The translations under genes and the position numbers were made by a program. The notes beneath the pieces were generated by a model that was not told the origin of the DNA, made no database searches, and saw only the letters and a program-made list of their open reading frames with translations. Below are positions 1 to 8,529 of a stretch of 64,000 nucleotides of DNA, piece by piece; positions within the stretch are counted from its first letter, which is position 1, and every line of letters starts with the position of its first letter. Source of the DNA: JBICHN01 sp043101845 (GTDB lineage Bacteria; Planctomycetota; Phycisphaerae; Phycisphaerales; UBA5793); contig JBICHN010000007.1 of assembly GCA_043101845.1 (NCBI GenBank), positions 1 through 64,000 on the forward strand, written 5' to 3'.

Positions 1-158
1 TTCGTGTGGTTGTCGTCGGAGTGATGTGACATGAGATGATCCTCGTCGGGTTCGCGCGCGCCGCGTTCATGTTTATGATCCTCTGTTGTTCAGTCTCGCG
101 CACGCGAACCCGACGAGGATCATCTCATGTCACATCACTCCGACGACAACCACACGAA
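1..158. repeat. 61-bp inverted repeat at the window edge
   Basis: Bases 1-61 are the reverse complement of 98-158 with one mismatch (57 against 102); the loop is about 36 nt (62-97). The right arm contains the ATG at 127 and the first ten codons of the DUF305 gene, so the left arm is an inverted copy of a gene start. The left arm begins exactly at base 1. A coding-sequence palindrome this long at a sequence end is typical of an assembly or amplification chimera; a genuine inverted duplication is the alternative. Confidence 0.9.
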
Positions 159-690
159 GCATTCCGGAAGCGGGTCCGGCTCCTACGCCCGCTTCTTTGC
201 CATGATCAGCACCTCGATGGTGGTCATGTTCTGCCTCATGTACCTCCATTCGTACCAGCTCGTCGGGCACGCGCGGTTCAGCGAGACGCGCCTGTTCATG
301 ACGCTCATCATGGGCGGCGGCATGACGATCGTCATGCTCCTCTTCATGCTCGGCATGTATCGGAACCACGCGAAGAATGTCGCCGTGATCGCGGTGGGGC
401 TCATCCTCGTCGCCGCGGGAATCGGCCTCGTGCGCAGCCAGATCACCGTGAGCGATGTCGACTACATGGAGGGGATGATCCCGCACCACTCGATCGCGAT
501 CCTCACGAGCGAGCGCGCCCAGATCGAGGATGTCCGCGTCCGCAAACTCGCCGACGAGATCATCAAGGCCCAGCGGCGGGAGATCAAGGAAATGGACTGG
601 CTCATCGCCGACATCGCCCAGAACGGCGTCGCCGCGACCGAAGAAGAAGCGGAGAAGCGGCCGGTGCCCGACTTCTCGGCTTCGCCATGA
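127..690 (+). CDS. DUF305 membrane protein
   Basis: A 187-aa protein. The N-terminus is His/Ser/Gly-rich and may bind metal. Three hydrophobic segments follow (about residues 20-40, 55-77, 83-103). The C-terminal part has the DUF305 signature: Y-M-E-G-M-I-P-H-H near residues 115-125, then an amphipathic helix with repeated E/K/R. DUF305 proteins are a ferritin-like helical family, often next to copper or other metal handling genes, but no such neighbour is visible here. The start ATG lies inside the inverted repeat at 98-158, so the true upstream region may be missing. Family assignment is confident; biochemical role is unknown. Confidence 0.85.
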   Translation: MSHHSDDNHTKHSGSGSGSYARFFAMISTSMVVMFCLMYLHSYQLVGHARFSETRLFMTLIMGGGMTIVMLLFMLGMYRNHAKNVAVIAVGLILVAAGIGLVRSQITVSDVDYMEGMIPHHSIAILTSERAQIEDVRVRKLADEIIKAQRREIKEMDWLIADIAQNGVAATEEEAEKRPVPDFSASP

Positions 691-793
691 CGGTGGGGGA
701 GAGCGGGGAACCCGCGGCGCCCTTCGCTTTCACTTCCTCTGAAAACCTGTTATGACGGGTCCGGTCTCACATGACATCGAGAGGGCGGAGAGA

Positions 794-952
794 ATGACCG
801 ACCCGAAGCGAAAAGGCGACTTCGAGGACTGGGTGCTCGACGGCGGTTCCTGGCGGATGCTCGTCGCCTACCTCTACACTTTCGCCTTTCCGCTCGTTCT
901 CTGGATCATCGCAATCGCGATTCTGATTGCGATCGGATCGGCCTTCGGCTAG
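794..952 (+). CDS. Small single-pass membrane protein, copy 1
   Basis: A 52-aa protein beginning M-T-D-P-K-R-K-G-D-F-E-D-W, with one long hydrophobic helix (about residues 22-50) and almost no tail. ATG 794 is preferred over the in-frame ATG at 752 because GGAG lies just upstream and because the paralogue at 1571-1729 then has exactly the same length. The shared D-P-K-R-K-x-D-F-E-D-W head is probably cytoplasmic. I do not recognise the family. The two copies flank the DUF4926 gene and form part of a larger duplicated block. Confidence 0.7.
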   Translation: MTDPKRKGDFEDWVLDGGSWRMLVAYLYTFAFPLVLWIIAIAILIAIGSAFG

Positions 953-980
953 GACGAGTTCCCACTCGCGCAGGGACTCC

Positions 981-1043
981 TACGCCGCGACGCGCATGCG
1001 TCGCCCAGCGGGCGAAGTAGGTCGCGACCTTGCCGTCTGCGTC
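981..1043. repeat. Degenerate copy of the 3' end of the gene at 1747-2430
   Basis: Bases 981-999 match 1750-1766 and bases 1000-1043 match about 1804-1845, so this copy lacks about 36 bp of the complete gene. It lies just after small membrane protein copy 1, as the complete gene's 3' end lies just after copy 2. The arrangement indicates a duplicated unit (small ORF plus the tail of its convergent neighbour) whose second part decayed here. No open frame is retained. Confidence 0.75.
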
Positions 1044-1151
1044 ATGGGCGTGCCTGGAATTGACCCGGAACGCGCGAGTATGGTACGTGCGTTCGTGCTA
1101 ACGGCGCGGCGGATTTGGAAATCCGTTCGATCACTCGTTGAATGAGTTCGC

Positions 1152-1379
1152 CTAGCCCGCCGCCCGTTCGCGGGCGTGAGTAATCTCGTGAGCCCGGACG
1201 GCGCGAATGTGACCGGCCTCGAGCGTTACGACGGCGGCCGTATTCCCGTCGAGGTGTACGAATTCAACCTCATACGCGGCCTCGTCGGCATACTCATGCA
1301 CAATCGTGCCGACATCGCCGACCCGGAGCCCTTCGGCGGGGACATCAACCGTCAATACGACTCGGTCGTGTTCTTTCAT
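1152..1379 (-). CDS. DUF4926 domain protein
   Basis: A 75-aa protein starting M-K-E-H-D-R-V-V-L-T, followed by G-D-V-G-T-I-V-H and Y-E-V-E-F. This is the layout of DUF4926, a compact SH3-like beta-barrel family of unknown role found in many free-living bacteria. An upstream in-frame GTG at 1388 would add three residues; ATG 1379 fits the family's usual start better. The gene sits between the two copies of the 52-aa membrane protein and is antisense to them. DUF4926 genes are often found as stand-alone accessory genes, and nothing here shows a partner. Confidence 0.75.
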   Translation of the reverse strand: MKEHDRVVLTVDVPAEGLRVGDVGTIVHEYADEAAYEVEFVHLDGNTAAVVTLEAGHIRAVRAHEITHARERAAG

Positions 1380-1570
1380 CGTGATCACTCAGCTGGCTCG
1401 TACGGATACGCCGTGACCAATCGCGGGGTTGTCGCTCCCGACTCAATGATCCAGACACTTCGAATCGGAAGCTCGGTTCCTTTCGGCGCCCGAACGAGTC
1501 CTTTACAATGTAATTGAATCCGTGCTCTGTTCAATCCCATGGATCCAGTGCGGAAAGCAGGACTGGGCCA

Positions 1571-1729
1571 TTGGCCGATCCGAAACGAAAGCGTGACTTC
1601 GAGGACTGGTATCTCGAGGGAAGCAACTGGCGATGGATCGTCGTCTATCTCTTCTCTATCGCCTACCCACTGGCGATCGGGGCGATCATCGTCGCCGTGA
1701 TGGTCGCCCTCGCGTCACTGGGCTCGTAG
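1571..1729 (+). CDS. Small single-pass membrane protein, copy 2
   Basis: A 52-aa paralogue of the product of 794-952. It shares the A/T-D-P-K-R-K-x-D-F-E-D-W head and a single C-terminal transmembrane helix. The TTG at 1571 is chosen because it gives the same length and aligned N-terminus as copy 1; an upstream ATG at 1514 would add 19 residues with no counterpart in copy 1. It is convergent with the minus-strand hypothetical gene ending at 1747. Function unknown. Confidence 0.6.
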   Translation: MADPKRKRDFEDWYLEGSNWRWIVVYLFSIAYPLAIGAIIVAVMVALASLGS

Positions 1730-1746
1730 CCGTCTGTGGCGCATTC

Positions 1747-2430
1747 TCACGCCGCGACGCGCATGCTGATGCCGTTCGACCACGGTCCGGCGACGCCCTT
1801 ACGCGTCGCCCAGCGGGCGTAGTAGGTCGCGACCTTGCCGTCGTCTGCATGCGGATGCTCGACGCCGATCGGGTTGCGCGTGTAGGCGCCGATGAAGCGC
1901 GCGGCGGGCGGGTCCGCCTCGGGCGCGTCGTCAGTGAGTGCGCAGAAGAGTTGAAGGTTCGCGGCGCCGAAGGGTTTCGCGCTCCGCTCGGGCGTGTTCG
2001 CGTCGGCGTAGCGGAGCGTGTGGGCGCCGGGCGTGGCGCCGATGATCCGGAGCAGGGGGGAACTCGTGATCTCGCCGATTGGCGTCCCGCCGCCGCCCGC
2101 CCCGCGCGGCCGGATTCCGATCGCGATCTTCGCCGGGTCGCTCACGCCCGCGTTCGCCTTGATGATCCCGGCGAACTGCCGGACGATCTGCTCGGCGCTC
2201 CGCCGCGCATCATCCTTCGCGGCGACGGCGACCTTCGTCCGCGTCCGCTCATCCTTCGCGACGCGGTACGCGGCCTCGAACGCGTCGACCGCCTTCCGGA
2301 TCGCGGCCGCGTCGGGCGGGGTGAGCATATAGAGGGCCGGGTTCGCCTCGATCCCGTCCGCGAACGCCTTCAGCATGGCCAGGGCCGCGGCGTCGGCCCG
2401 CGGAATGAACCGTCCAGAGTCGCCACTCAT
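1747..2430 (-). CDS. Hypothetical protein, C-terminal Fn3-like segment
   Basis: A 227-aa protein with no signal peptide. The N-terminal half (about residues 1-110) is predicted helical and rich in Ala, Lys and Glu. The C-terminal half ends with Y-Y-A-R-W-A-T-R-K-G-x-x-G-P-W-S, a pattern like the last strands of a fibronectin-type-III-like fold that often closes uncharacterised planctomycete proteins. ATG 2430 is supported by AAGGA nine bases upstream. A decayed copy of its 3' end is at 981-1043. I do not recognise a named family and cannot assign a function. Confidence 0.65.
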   Translation of the reverse strand: MSGDSGRFIPRADAAALAMLKAFADGIEANPALYMLTPPDAAAIRKAVDAFEAAYRVAKDERTRTKVAVAAKDDARRSAEQIVRQFAGIIKANAGVSDPAKIAIGIRPRGAGGGGTPIGEITSSPLLRIIGATPGAHTLRYADANTPERSAKPFGAANLQLFCALTDDAPEADPPAARFIGAYTRNPIGVEHPHADDGKVATYYARWATRKGVAGPWSNGISMRVAA

Positions 2431-2966
2431 GATCTGGGTCCTTCTGTTCGCGATCTCGACCGTCCGGTAGAGCCGCCGGGCCGGGCCGATCGTTATCGGT
2501 ATCGGTCGGATGAATCGACGACTGAAGGGGCGCCTCGGACCTCCCCGAGGGAATGACCGACCGGCGGACCGTAGACTCGGACCGAAAACTCGTCCCGTCG
2601 CACCAATTGTCCGTCGGATGCGACGGAGCCAAGGGCGGTGCCGACTTGCCCGGTAGAGAGACAGACGCAAGCTGCGGTGGTCGCTTGCCAGATTCAGGGT
2701 TCAAATTACGCTCGTTTCGAACGACTTGACATATCAACCTCACTTACAATACGAGATCAATTACCGGCATCGATTATCCGTATGAACTGACATGAGGACG
2801 ATACGAAGACATCGGTCGTCTACATCTTCCTTAGTTCGCAGAATGCGCCGGAGAATCGGTTGAAACCGATGATGCCACGATCGCTCTGCTTTTGATCTCG
2901 CACCGCACATCTAGACCTTGAGACGACCATTACAGATGCGAACTAGTTCGGCACAGAGAGTACGAC
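2431..2966. other. Intergenic region, AT-richer, with a possible promoter
   Basis: No credible coding frame. Base composition drops sharply from about 2690 onward relative to the flanking DNA and stays lower through about 4740. A TTGACA hexamer lies at 2727-2732 on the plus strand, but the best -10 candidates are poor (ATACGA at 17-bp spacing, or TACAAT at only 13 bp). It could drive the gene starting at 2967 with a long leader. The promoter call is weak. Confidence 0.35.
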
Positions 2967-3626
2967 ATGGCAGATACAGACGACGGCTCTAGCCCTGAGA
3001 ACATCACCGAGGAACCATCCCGAGAACTGAACTCTTCATCACGGAACTTGACGACCGTGCTGTCGCGGCTGCGCCTCAAGGGTACGGTCTTTTCTGCTGG
3101 CGTCGCCGTGCTCGTGTTTGGGCTATGGCTCGGCTCTTGGTACTTCGTTCCTCGATGGTATCCGATCGAGCAGGAAGACGGTACTCGTGTTGCAAGTCCG
3201 GACAGTCCGGGAATGTTCGGTGACATGTTCGGTGCAGTGAACTCGCTGTTTGCTGGACTATCCCTCTTGGGTGTTGTTGTTGCACTTCTTGTGCAGACTC
3301 ACGAGTTGAAGGAGCAGCGGCTTGATCAGATTGCTCAACTTCGAGCAATTCGAGATCTATCTGAGATGCAGAATCAGCTTCTTGGCGGAATGCAGGGGAT
3401 AATGTCGACTCAGAGCACGCAAGCCCATGTTCATCACCTTCAATCGCTTCTTGACGTAGTCAATGACAGGCTAGTGAGAGCTAGAAACGAGATTCCGAAG
3501 AGTTGGACGAGCGGTTCTCCCGAGGCCATGAGGCGCGAACAAGGATTGGCTCATATCGCTGCACTCGAGAAGCGGAGAGACTCAATCGAAAACGAATTGC
3601 AAAGCCTTCTAGGGGAGACGCAGTGA
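2967..3626 (+). CDS. Two-helix membrane protein with coiled-coil tail
   Basis: A 219-aa protein. The first 35 residues are polar. One transmembrane helix lies at about 39-60; a short loop leads into M-F-G-D-M-F-G-A-V-N-S-L-F-A-G-L and a second helix at about 93-112. The rest is a charged, probably coiled-coil region to the C-terminus. The G-x-F-G-D-x-F-G-x-x-N-x-L-F-x-G-L segment is seen in a broad group of uncharacterised two-helix proteins common on genomic islands. The gene lies in the lower-GC block and uses more A/T-ending codons than its neighbours, suggesting transfer. It is convergent with the BRCT gene. Function unknown. Confidence 0.7.
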   Translation: MADTDDGSSPENITEEPSRELNSSSRNLTTVLSRLRLKGTVFSAGVAVLVFGLWLGSWYFVPRWYPIEQEDGTRVASPDSPGMFGDMFGAVNSLFAGLSLLGVVVALLVQTHELKEQRLDQIAQLRAIRDLSEMQNQLLGGMQGIMSTQSTQAHVHHLQSLLDVVNDRLVRARNEIPKSWTSGSPEAMRREQGLAHIAALEKRRDSIENELQSLLGETQ

Positions 3627-3666
3627 GTTGCGCATTCGTGCAAGGTGCTGGTTTAGAACTCAGTGG

Positions 3667-4581
3667 TCATTGGTCATACCCACTATCTTGAACGGCATCC
3701 CAAAAATCGTTCTCATGCACGATGAGCACATGGGATCCATCGCGCCGAAATCTAATCGCCTTCTCCACTTTGCGTCCATAGCATGCGTATGCCCAAGCGG
3801 GGTTTCCCGCTGCGCCAATCACAAGGTAATCAGTGTCCTGGACAAGGTTCTCTTTGAAGCGACCGCCAAGTTTCAGAACTAGCGAGGCTAGCTTCGATCG
3901 AACCCATCGCTCTGAAGTCCCAGTGAAGCAGAATAGCTTACCATCAAAGGTAATCTCGGGACAAGCGGCACAGACGCCAGTGATCGGATGCCCAACTTCG
4001 TTCAATGGCAGATCGATGGAGCGATAATCGGGCCTCACCGTGAAAGATGCAAAGAATGCAAGAAGCAACTCGTGCTCTTGCTTATCCAGACACCCATCGG
4101 CGAGCGCATGCATTAGAATCGCATCGACTTCGGTATAGGGCCAGCATGATTTGAGATGGTCACGGTCCTCCATCCACTCACGCAGTGCGGCCAGTTCCAA
4201 CACGTTGATTATTCCGTCCGATGCGATTCCGCCGAGAATGCCGTGCAATTCCTGAATCTGGAGTGTGATCAGATCAAACTGTGCGTTTGTTGCGTCGAAC
4301 CGCTCGCAAAGCCAGAGTGCGTCTTGCAACTCTTCCTCGTTATAGCGGTCTTCTAAGAATGACGGCGTAATTGCATGCACGATGTCTTTGATCGGATGTC
4401 GATTGGTCAAATCCGCATGACCGGGGTCCGAGATCCACTTCTTGAGCATCGTTGATTCACGAACATTAACGACGCCGTCCGCGAGAACTCCCTCGATTAG
4501 GCCGCGGAACGACTGGAGTGCTTTCTGCAGTCTCATCGGCGATGTGAAGTGCCAGTAGTTACTGGTCTCAGGGTCGCGCAT
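3667..4581 (-). CDS. TerB-like and BRCT domain protein
   Basis: A 304-aa protein. The C-terminal 90 residues form a BRCT domain of the DNA ligase/RFC1 type: F-D-G-K-L-F-C-F-T-G-T, then L-G-G-R, and D-Y-L-V-I-G before the final helix. The N-terminal 200 residues contain repeated helical units with D-G-x-x-N-x-x-E (L-A-D-G-V-V-N-V-R-E, A-S-D-G-I-I-N-V-L-E, L-A-D-G-C-L-D-K-Q-E), resembling TerB-type acidic metal-binding repeats. ATG 4581 is preferred because GAGGG stands seven bases upstream; an in-frame ATG at 4659 has no clear ribosome site. Such proteins are often mis-named DNA ligase, but no ligase catalytic domain is present. Codon use is AT-richer than in neighbours. Confidence 0.8.
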   Translation of the reverse strand: MRDPETSNYWHFTSPMRLQKALQSFRGLIEGVLADGVVNVRESTMLKKWISDPGHADLTNRHPIKDIVHAITPSFLEDRYNEEELQDALWLCERFDATNAQFDLITLQIQELHGILGGIASDGIINVLELAALREWMEDRDHLKSCWPYTEVDAILMHALADGCLDKQEHELLLAFFASFTVRPDYRSIDLPLNEVGHPITGVCAACPEITFDGKLFCFTGTSERWVRSKLASLVLKLGGRFKENLVQDTDYLVIGAAGNPAWAYACYGRKVEKAIRFRRDGSHVLIVHENDFWDAVQDSGYDQ

Positions 4582-4797
4582 AAAAGAACCCTCTTCGGTA
4601 AAGCTTTGCACGCCGGGACGAACGACAAATCTGCAAGAGATTGTGTCAAACGGTCTCATTCTACCGCCACATGCAAGGACCGCAAGATGCGGTCATGCAC
4701 GATATGTGTCCCTGCTCGCCCGAGGGTGTCTAATTAGGTAAAACTGAACGCGCCTTCCAGTGATTGAGTTCGGGGACGTGCAAATACCGACCTCGAC

Positions 4798-5829
4798 TCA
4801 GTTGTACCCCACCCCGCGCACCAGCACCTGCGACACGCGTCCGCCCGACACCGCCTGGAGGTGGAGGGCGGCGCCGGACCATTGGGGGTCGATGACGCCG
4901 GTGAGGGAGGATTGGCCGATCGCGTTTGTCGGGGCGGCGCCGAGGTAGGCGGGGGAGGCGAGGTCGAGCGTGGCGCCGAGCGGCCGGATGATCGTCGAGC
5001 CGAAGCCCGCGACGCTTGCGAAGTAATGCGTCGACTCACCCGGAACGCCCGCGACCGCGCGGATCGTCGCGGCCTCGCCCGGACGGGCCGGCGTCATCGT
5101 GATCGTCATCGCCGCGCGCGGCAGCGCGGCTTCGAGCGCGGCGCCCCACACGACCGCCATCTTCCGGTACCCCGCGACCGTCGGGTGCACATCGTCCGCA
5201 AGATCGACCGGCTGCAACGCCGCGTGCATGTTCACGAAGCGGCAGTCGAACCCCCGCCGCGCATAGTCGTCGACGAGGTACGGCGTGTACGCCGCGTACA
5301 ACTCGTTCACCCGGACATGCTCCGGATTTCCGACGCGGATGATGACGCTCGCGCAATACACGGTCACTTCGGGATCGGTCGCGTAGATGGTGTCGAGCAG
5401 GTTCGCGAGCCGGCGGATGCAGGTCGACGCGGTCGCCTGGTTCGAGATGTCGTTCGTGCCGATGTGCAGCAGGATGATCTCGGGCTCGTGCTCGGTCATC
5501 CAGTCGACGATGTTCCGCTGAAGGTTGTTGATGCGCCAGCCGCTGTGCCCTTCGTGGTCGCGGTCGGGCAGGCGCGGCCAGTGTCCCCAGAGCGAGACTG
5601 AGCCGACGAAGTCGATCGACCGCCCGCTCTCGTTGAGCGCGCGGAAGAGCTCGGTGCGGTACCCGCCGTCCGTGCCGACCGTGATCGAATCGCCGAGCGG
5701 CATGATCCGCGTCGGCGGCTCGCCCGTACAGACTGCCGCGCTTCCGCCGACGACAAACGCGCCGACGACTACCCACAGCACGAGCGCCGGGACAACCACC
5801 AGCGCGACGGAACGCACTCGACCCATCAT
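4798..5829 (-). CDS. Secreted SGNH/GDSL hydrolase
   Basis: A 343-aa exported esterase-like hydrolase. Tandem ATGs at 5829 and 5826 follow GGGAAGG, and a signal peptide covers about the first 35 residues. The catalytic blocks are P-L-G-D-S-I-T-V-G (nucleophile Ser), H-I-G-T-N-D (block III) and D-D-V-H-P-T (catalytic Asp/His). After the catalytic domain comes a C-terminal beta module of about 100 residues ending L-H-L-Q-A...S-Q-V-L-V. It shares its layout with the ends of the secreted proteins at 22578, 24186 and 49571. Substrate is unknown; carbohydrate ester or lipid deacylation is typical of the family. Confidence 0.88.
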   Translation of the reverse strand: MMGRVRSVALVVVPALVLWVVVGAFVVGGSAAVCTGEPPTRIMPLGDSITVGTDGGYRTELFRALNESGRSIDFVGSVSLWGHWPRLPDRDHEGHSGWRINNLQRNIVDWMTEHEPEIILLHIGTNDISNQATASTCIRRLANLLDTIYATDPEVTVYCASVIIRVGNPEHVRVNELYAAYTPYLVDDYARRGFDCRFVNMHAALQPVDLADDVHPTVAGYRKMAVVWGAALEAALPRAAMTITMTPARPGEAATIRAVAGVPGESTHYFASVAGFGSTIIRPLGATLDLASPAYLGAAPTNAIGQSSLTGVIDPQWSGAALHLQAVSGGRVSQVLVRGVGYN

Positions 5830-6028
5830 GACCTTCCCGCTCCCCTCGGAATGATTGACCGACTCGACGACAACGAACCCCACTTCACTTCCGACACTGC
5901 ACGCACTCCACTCGACCAACCCCGCTCCACCCGATTCCCTTCCACGAATCTCGACCGGCTCTCTTCCGATCGCCGTCTTCAATCCCTTCTCCCATCCCGA
6001 TCCATTCCATCAATCCGGTCCCGCCTCC

Positions 6029-6053
6029 CTCTGAGCCTCGGCGCCTCTGTGGT
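6029..6053. repeat. 'CCACAGAGGCGCC' intergenic repeat, copy 1
   Basis: This 25-bp segment is identical to the right arm of the element at 38770-39012 (bases 38988-39012), and the next two bases also match. It lies in the 262-bp gap between two unrelated minus-strand genes. The recurrence at two distant intergenic sites shows a dispersed repeat family. Confidence 0.8.
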
Positions 6054-6091
6054 CAATCCCTTCCCCTCCGCTCCGCTCCGACCGGGCGAAT

Positions 6092-7015
6092 TCACAGCCG
6101 CCGCACGAACGACTCCTTCAGCACCACCGTCGGCGGCGCGAAGCGTTCGGCGAGGCGGCGCGTCGTCGCGTGTTGATCGCCGGCGCGGAACTGGAAGCGC
6201 GTGTATCCCTCCTTCAACCCGGTCATGACGGTGACGCGCATGAGCATCGGGTTCACCCACACGCCGCGCGCCCAGCGGGCGACGATGCGCGACTCGAGGA
6301 GCGGCCAGCCCTCGCGGCCGATGCGGATGAGCATGAATCCCGCGACGCGGCCGCGCCAGAGCGCGACCCAGCTCAGGTCGCGGCGGAACGGCTCGGCGCC
6401 CCGGCCGCGCAGGCGCTCGGCGAGGCGGCCCGGGTCGCCGCCGATCTCCGAAAGGCGGAGCGCGAGGACCTCGTCGAGCGGCGCCTCGTCGAGCCGGACG
6501 AGTTCGTAGTCATCGACCGGCAGCCGGCCGCGCGCCGCGAGGCGGTTGCACACCTCGTCGGTCCACGCGGCGAAGGTCTGGGCGTCGGCGTCGTAGTAGA
6601 CGAGCTTTGGACGGATCTCGAACCCCGCGTCGCGCCACGGCGCCGCGTCATCCGTATGGCGGGCAAGGCCGATCCAGTTCGCGACGCCGGACGCGCCGCG
6701 CGCCCGCGCCGCGTCGACCATCGCGTCGATGAGCGCCCGCGTCGCGGCGTGACCGAGCGGGGGAGCGCCGTTCGTGTCGTCTCCGCGGCCGGGCGAAATC
6801 GCGGGCTGCACGAGCGCGAGCAGTGATTCCGGCCTAATCGCGAGCGTGAAGTTCGAGAGCGCCGCATACCCGATCGTCGCAGCGCTGACTCCCGCGTCGT
6901 CGGCGCTTCGCACGACCACCACGCTCGACTCGTCGATCCGCTCGGCGATCGAACGGCGCAGATGGACGCGACGGAGCGCCTGCCGGTCTTCGTCTCGCGC
7001 CGCCTCGACTCGCAT
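6092..7015 (-). CDS. Probable GNAT-fold acyltransferase
   Basis: A 307-aa protein with two weakly similar halves. In the second half, W-V-A-L-W-R-G-R-V-A-G-F-M-L-I-R looks like strands beta4-beta5 of a GNAT acetyltransferase, and the tail Y-T-R-F-Q-F-R-A-G-D-Q-H-A-T-T resembles the closing helix that follows the acetyl-CoA site. A clean Q/R-x-x-G-x-G/A loop is not obvious, so the assignment is structural inference only. ATG 7015 has GGAGG ten bases upstream; ATGs at 7039 and 7057 lack one. The gene diverges from the TIGR03032-like gene with about 160 bp between them. Acceptor unknown. Confidence 0.5.
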   Translation of the reverse strand: MRVEAARDEDRQALRRVHLRRSIAERIDESSVVVVRSADDAGVSAATIGYAALSNFTLAIRPESLLALVQPAISPGRGDDTNGAPPLGHAATRALIDAMVDAARARGASGVANWIGLARHTDDAAPWRDAGFEIRPKLVYYDADAQTFAAWTDEVCNRLAARGRLPVDDYELVRLDEAPLDEVLALRLSEIGGDPGRLAERLRGRGAEPFRRDLSWVALWRGRVAGFMLIRIGREGWPLLESRIVARWARGVWVNPMLMRVTVMTGLKEGYTRFQFRAGDQHATTRRLAERFAPPTVVLKESFVRRL

Positions 7016-7172
7016 CGGGCCTCGACCTCCACTCGTCATGGTCGTCCGCATCCTCATCCGTCGAACGACCGCCTTCGGCGCCGGCGTTCGCGGCCATCAT
7101 GCTACACTGTTTCCGCCGAACGAATCGAAACGGCCGGGACCTCGCGAACCCTCGATCGAGGAGCGCGTGCGC

Positions 7173-8342
7173 GTGAGCGTAAACGACGAGCAATCGAATC
7201 CAGCGTCTGCCGCGCCTGCGGCCGCGACGAACGACGCGACGGCGCCGTCAACATCCGACGAGCCGAAGTTCCGCTATGTGCACAGTCGCGGCCTGCCCGA
7301 CCTGCTGCGCGACCTCGGCGTGTCGCTGCTCGCGACGACCTACCAGGCGGGCAAGCTGCTCGCGTTCTCGTCGAACGAAGGACGCCTGTCGCTGCTGATG
7401 CGGTCGTTCCCGCATCCGATGGGGATCGCCGTGCGGCCGGACCGGATGGCGCTCGGCTGCCAGTACGATGTGTGGTTTCTGCGCAATCATCCGGAGCTCG
7501 TCGATCGCTCGGGCGAGCGGGTCGGTTACGACTCGTTCTTCGTGCCGCGGCGTTCGCATGTGCTCGGTGACATCGCGCTCCACGAGATCGCGTGGGGGGC
7601 GCCGTCGGACGCGCGGCCGGACGAGCCGGAGTTGTGGATCGTGAACACCCGCTTCTCCTGCCTCTGCACGCTTAATGACGAGCACTCGTTCGTGCCGCGC
7701 TGGCGTCCGCCGTGGATCACCGAGATCGCCGCGGAGGACCGGTGTCACCTCAACGGCGTCGCGATGGACGACGGCCGGCCGCGCTATGTCACCGTGCTCG
7801 CGCGGACGAACGCGGCCCAGGCGTGGCGCGATGAGAAGCGGAGCGGCGGCGCCATCGTCGACCTCGCGAGCGGCGACGATGTCGTCGGCGGACTCTGCAT
7901 GCCACATTCGCCGCGCCTCTATCGCGACCGGCTCTGGGCGCTCAACTCGGGCGCCGGTGAACTCGTCACGATCGACCGCGAGCGCGGCGTGGTCGATTCG
8001 GTCGTCGCGCGGTTCCCGGGGTTCGCCCGGGGGCTCGCGTTCGTCGATCGCTTCGCGTTCGTCGGGCTCTCGCAGGCGCGCGAGACGGCGGTCTTCGGCG
8101 AATTGCCGATCCTCGAGGAAGGGCTCGAACTCCGCTGCGGCGTCGAGATCGTCGACATCGAATCGGGGGAGCAGGTCGGCCGCATCACCTTCGAGAAGGG
8201 CTGCCGCGAACTCTTCGATGTGCAGATCGCCCCGCTCCCGGGCCGCTTCGGCGTCGTGGGATTTCAGAAGAAAGATGTGAACCACATCTTCGTTCTGCCC
8301 CGGCCGAAGGATGCGGACGACGCGTCGAGCGGCCGCGGCTGA
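7173..8342 (+). CDS. TIGR03032 family protein
   Basis: A 389-aa cytoplasmic protein. After a low-complexity Ala/Thr-rich head of about 35 residues, L-A-T-T-Y-Q-A-G-K-L-L followed by F-P-H-P-M-G-I-A-V and Q-Y-D-V-W-F-L-R-N matches the TIGR03032/DUF4915 family. Its repeated beta-rich segments (W-I-V-N-T-R-F-S-C-L, H-L-N-G-V-A-M-D-D-G, L-W-A-L-N-S-G) suggest a propeller. GTG 7173 is chosen because GAGGAG stands nine bases upstream; GTG 7167 would be too close. Family members occur near glycan and TPR genes, but their activity is not established. Confidence 0.85.
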   Translation: MSVNDEQSNPASAAPAAATNDATAPSTSDEPKFRYVHSRGLPDLLRDLGVSLLATTYQAGKLLAFSSNEGRLSLLMRSFPHPMGIAVRPDRMALGCQYDVWFLRNHPELVDRSGERVGYDSFFVPRRSHVLGDIALHEIAWGAPSDARPDEPELWIVNTRFSCLCTLNDEHSFVPRWRPPWITEIAAEDRCHLNGVAMDDGRPRYVTVLARTNAAQAWRDEKRSGGAIVDLASGDDVVGGLCMPHSPRLYRDRLWALNSGAGELVTIDRERGVVDSVVARFPGFARGLAFVDRFAFVGLSQARETAVFGELPILEEGLELRCGVEIVDIESGEQVGRITFEKGCRELFDVQIAPLPGRFGVVGFQKKDVNHIFVLPRPKDADDASSGRG

Positions 8343-8529
8343 GCGATGCGCGGCGGCTGAACGATCGAGAGCCGCTTCGCGCTGCCGCAAAAGTTCGTTA
8401 GCATGGTTTCGACATGGGAATGCCGGAAGTGACATCGCGTTCCGTGGCGCGGGCGGTGCGCAGCGATGTGCTGGTACGAGCGACCGCGTTCAGCCGGCGG
8501 CCGCAACGCGCCGCCACGGGACCTGCCAT

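Noticed and set aside
36..755. A 239-codon open frame overlapping the DUF305 gene
   Set aside because: It is read out of frame with the DUF305 gene, is Arg/His-rich in the manner of shadow frames in GC-rich DNA, and begins inside the doubtful inverted repeat.
3667..4581. NAD-dependent DNA ligase
   Set aside because: Only the BRCT domain is present; adenylation, OB-fold and zinc-finger parts of LigA are absent.
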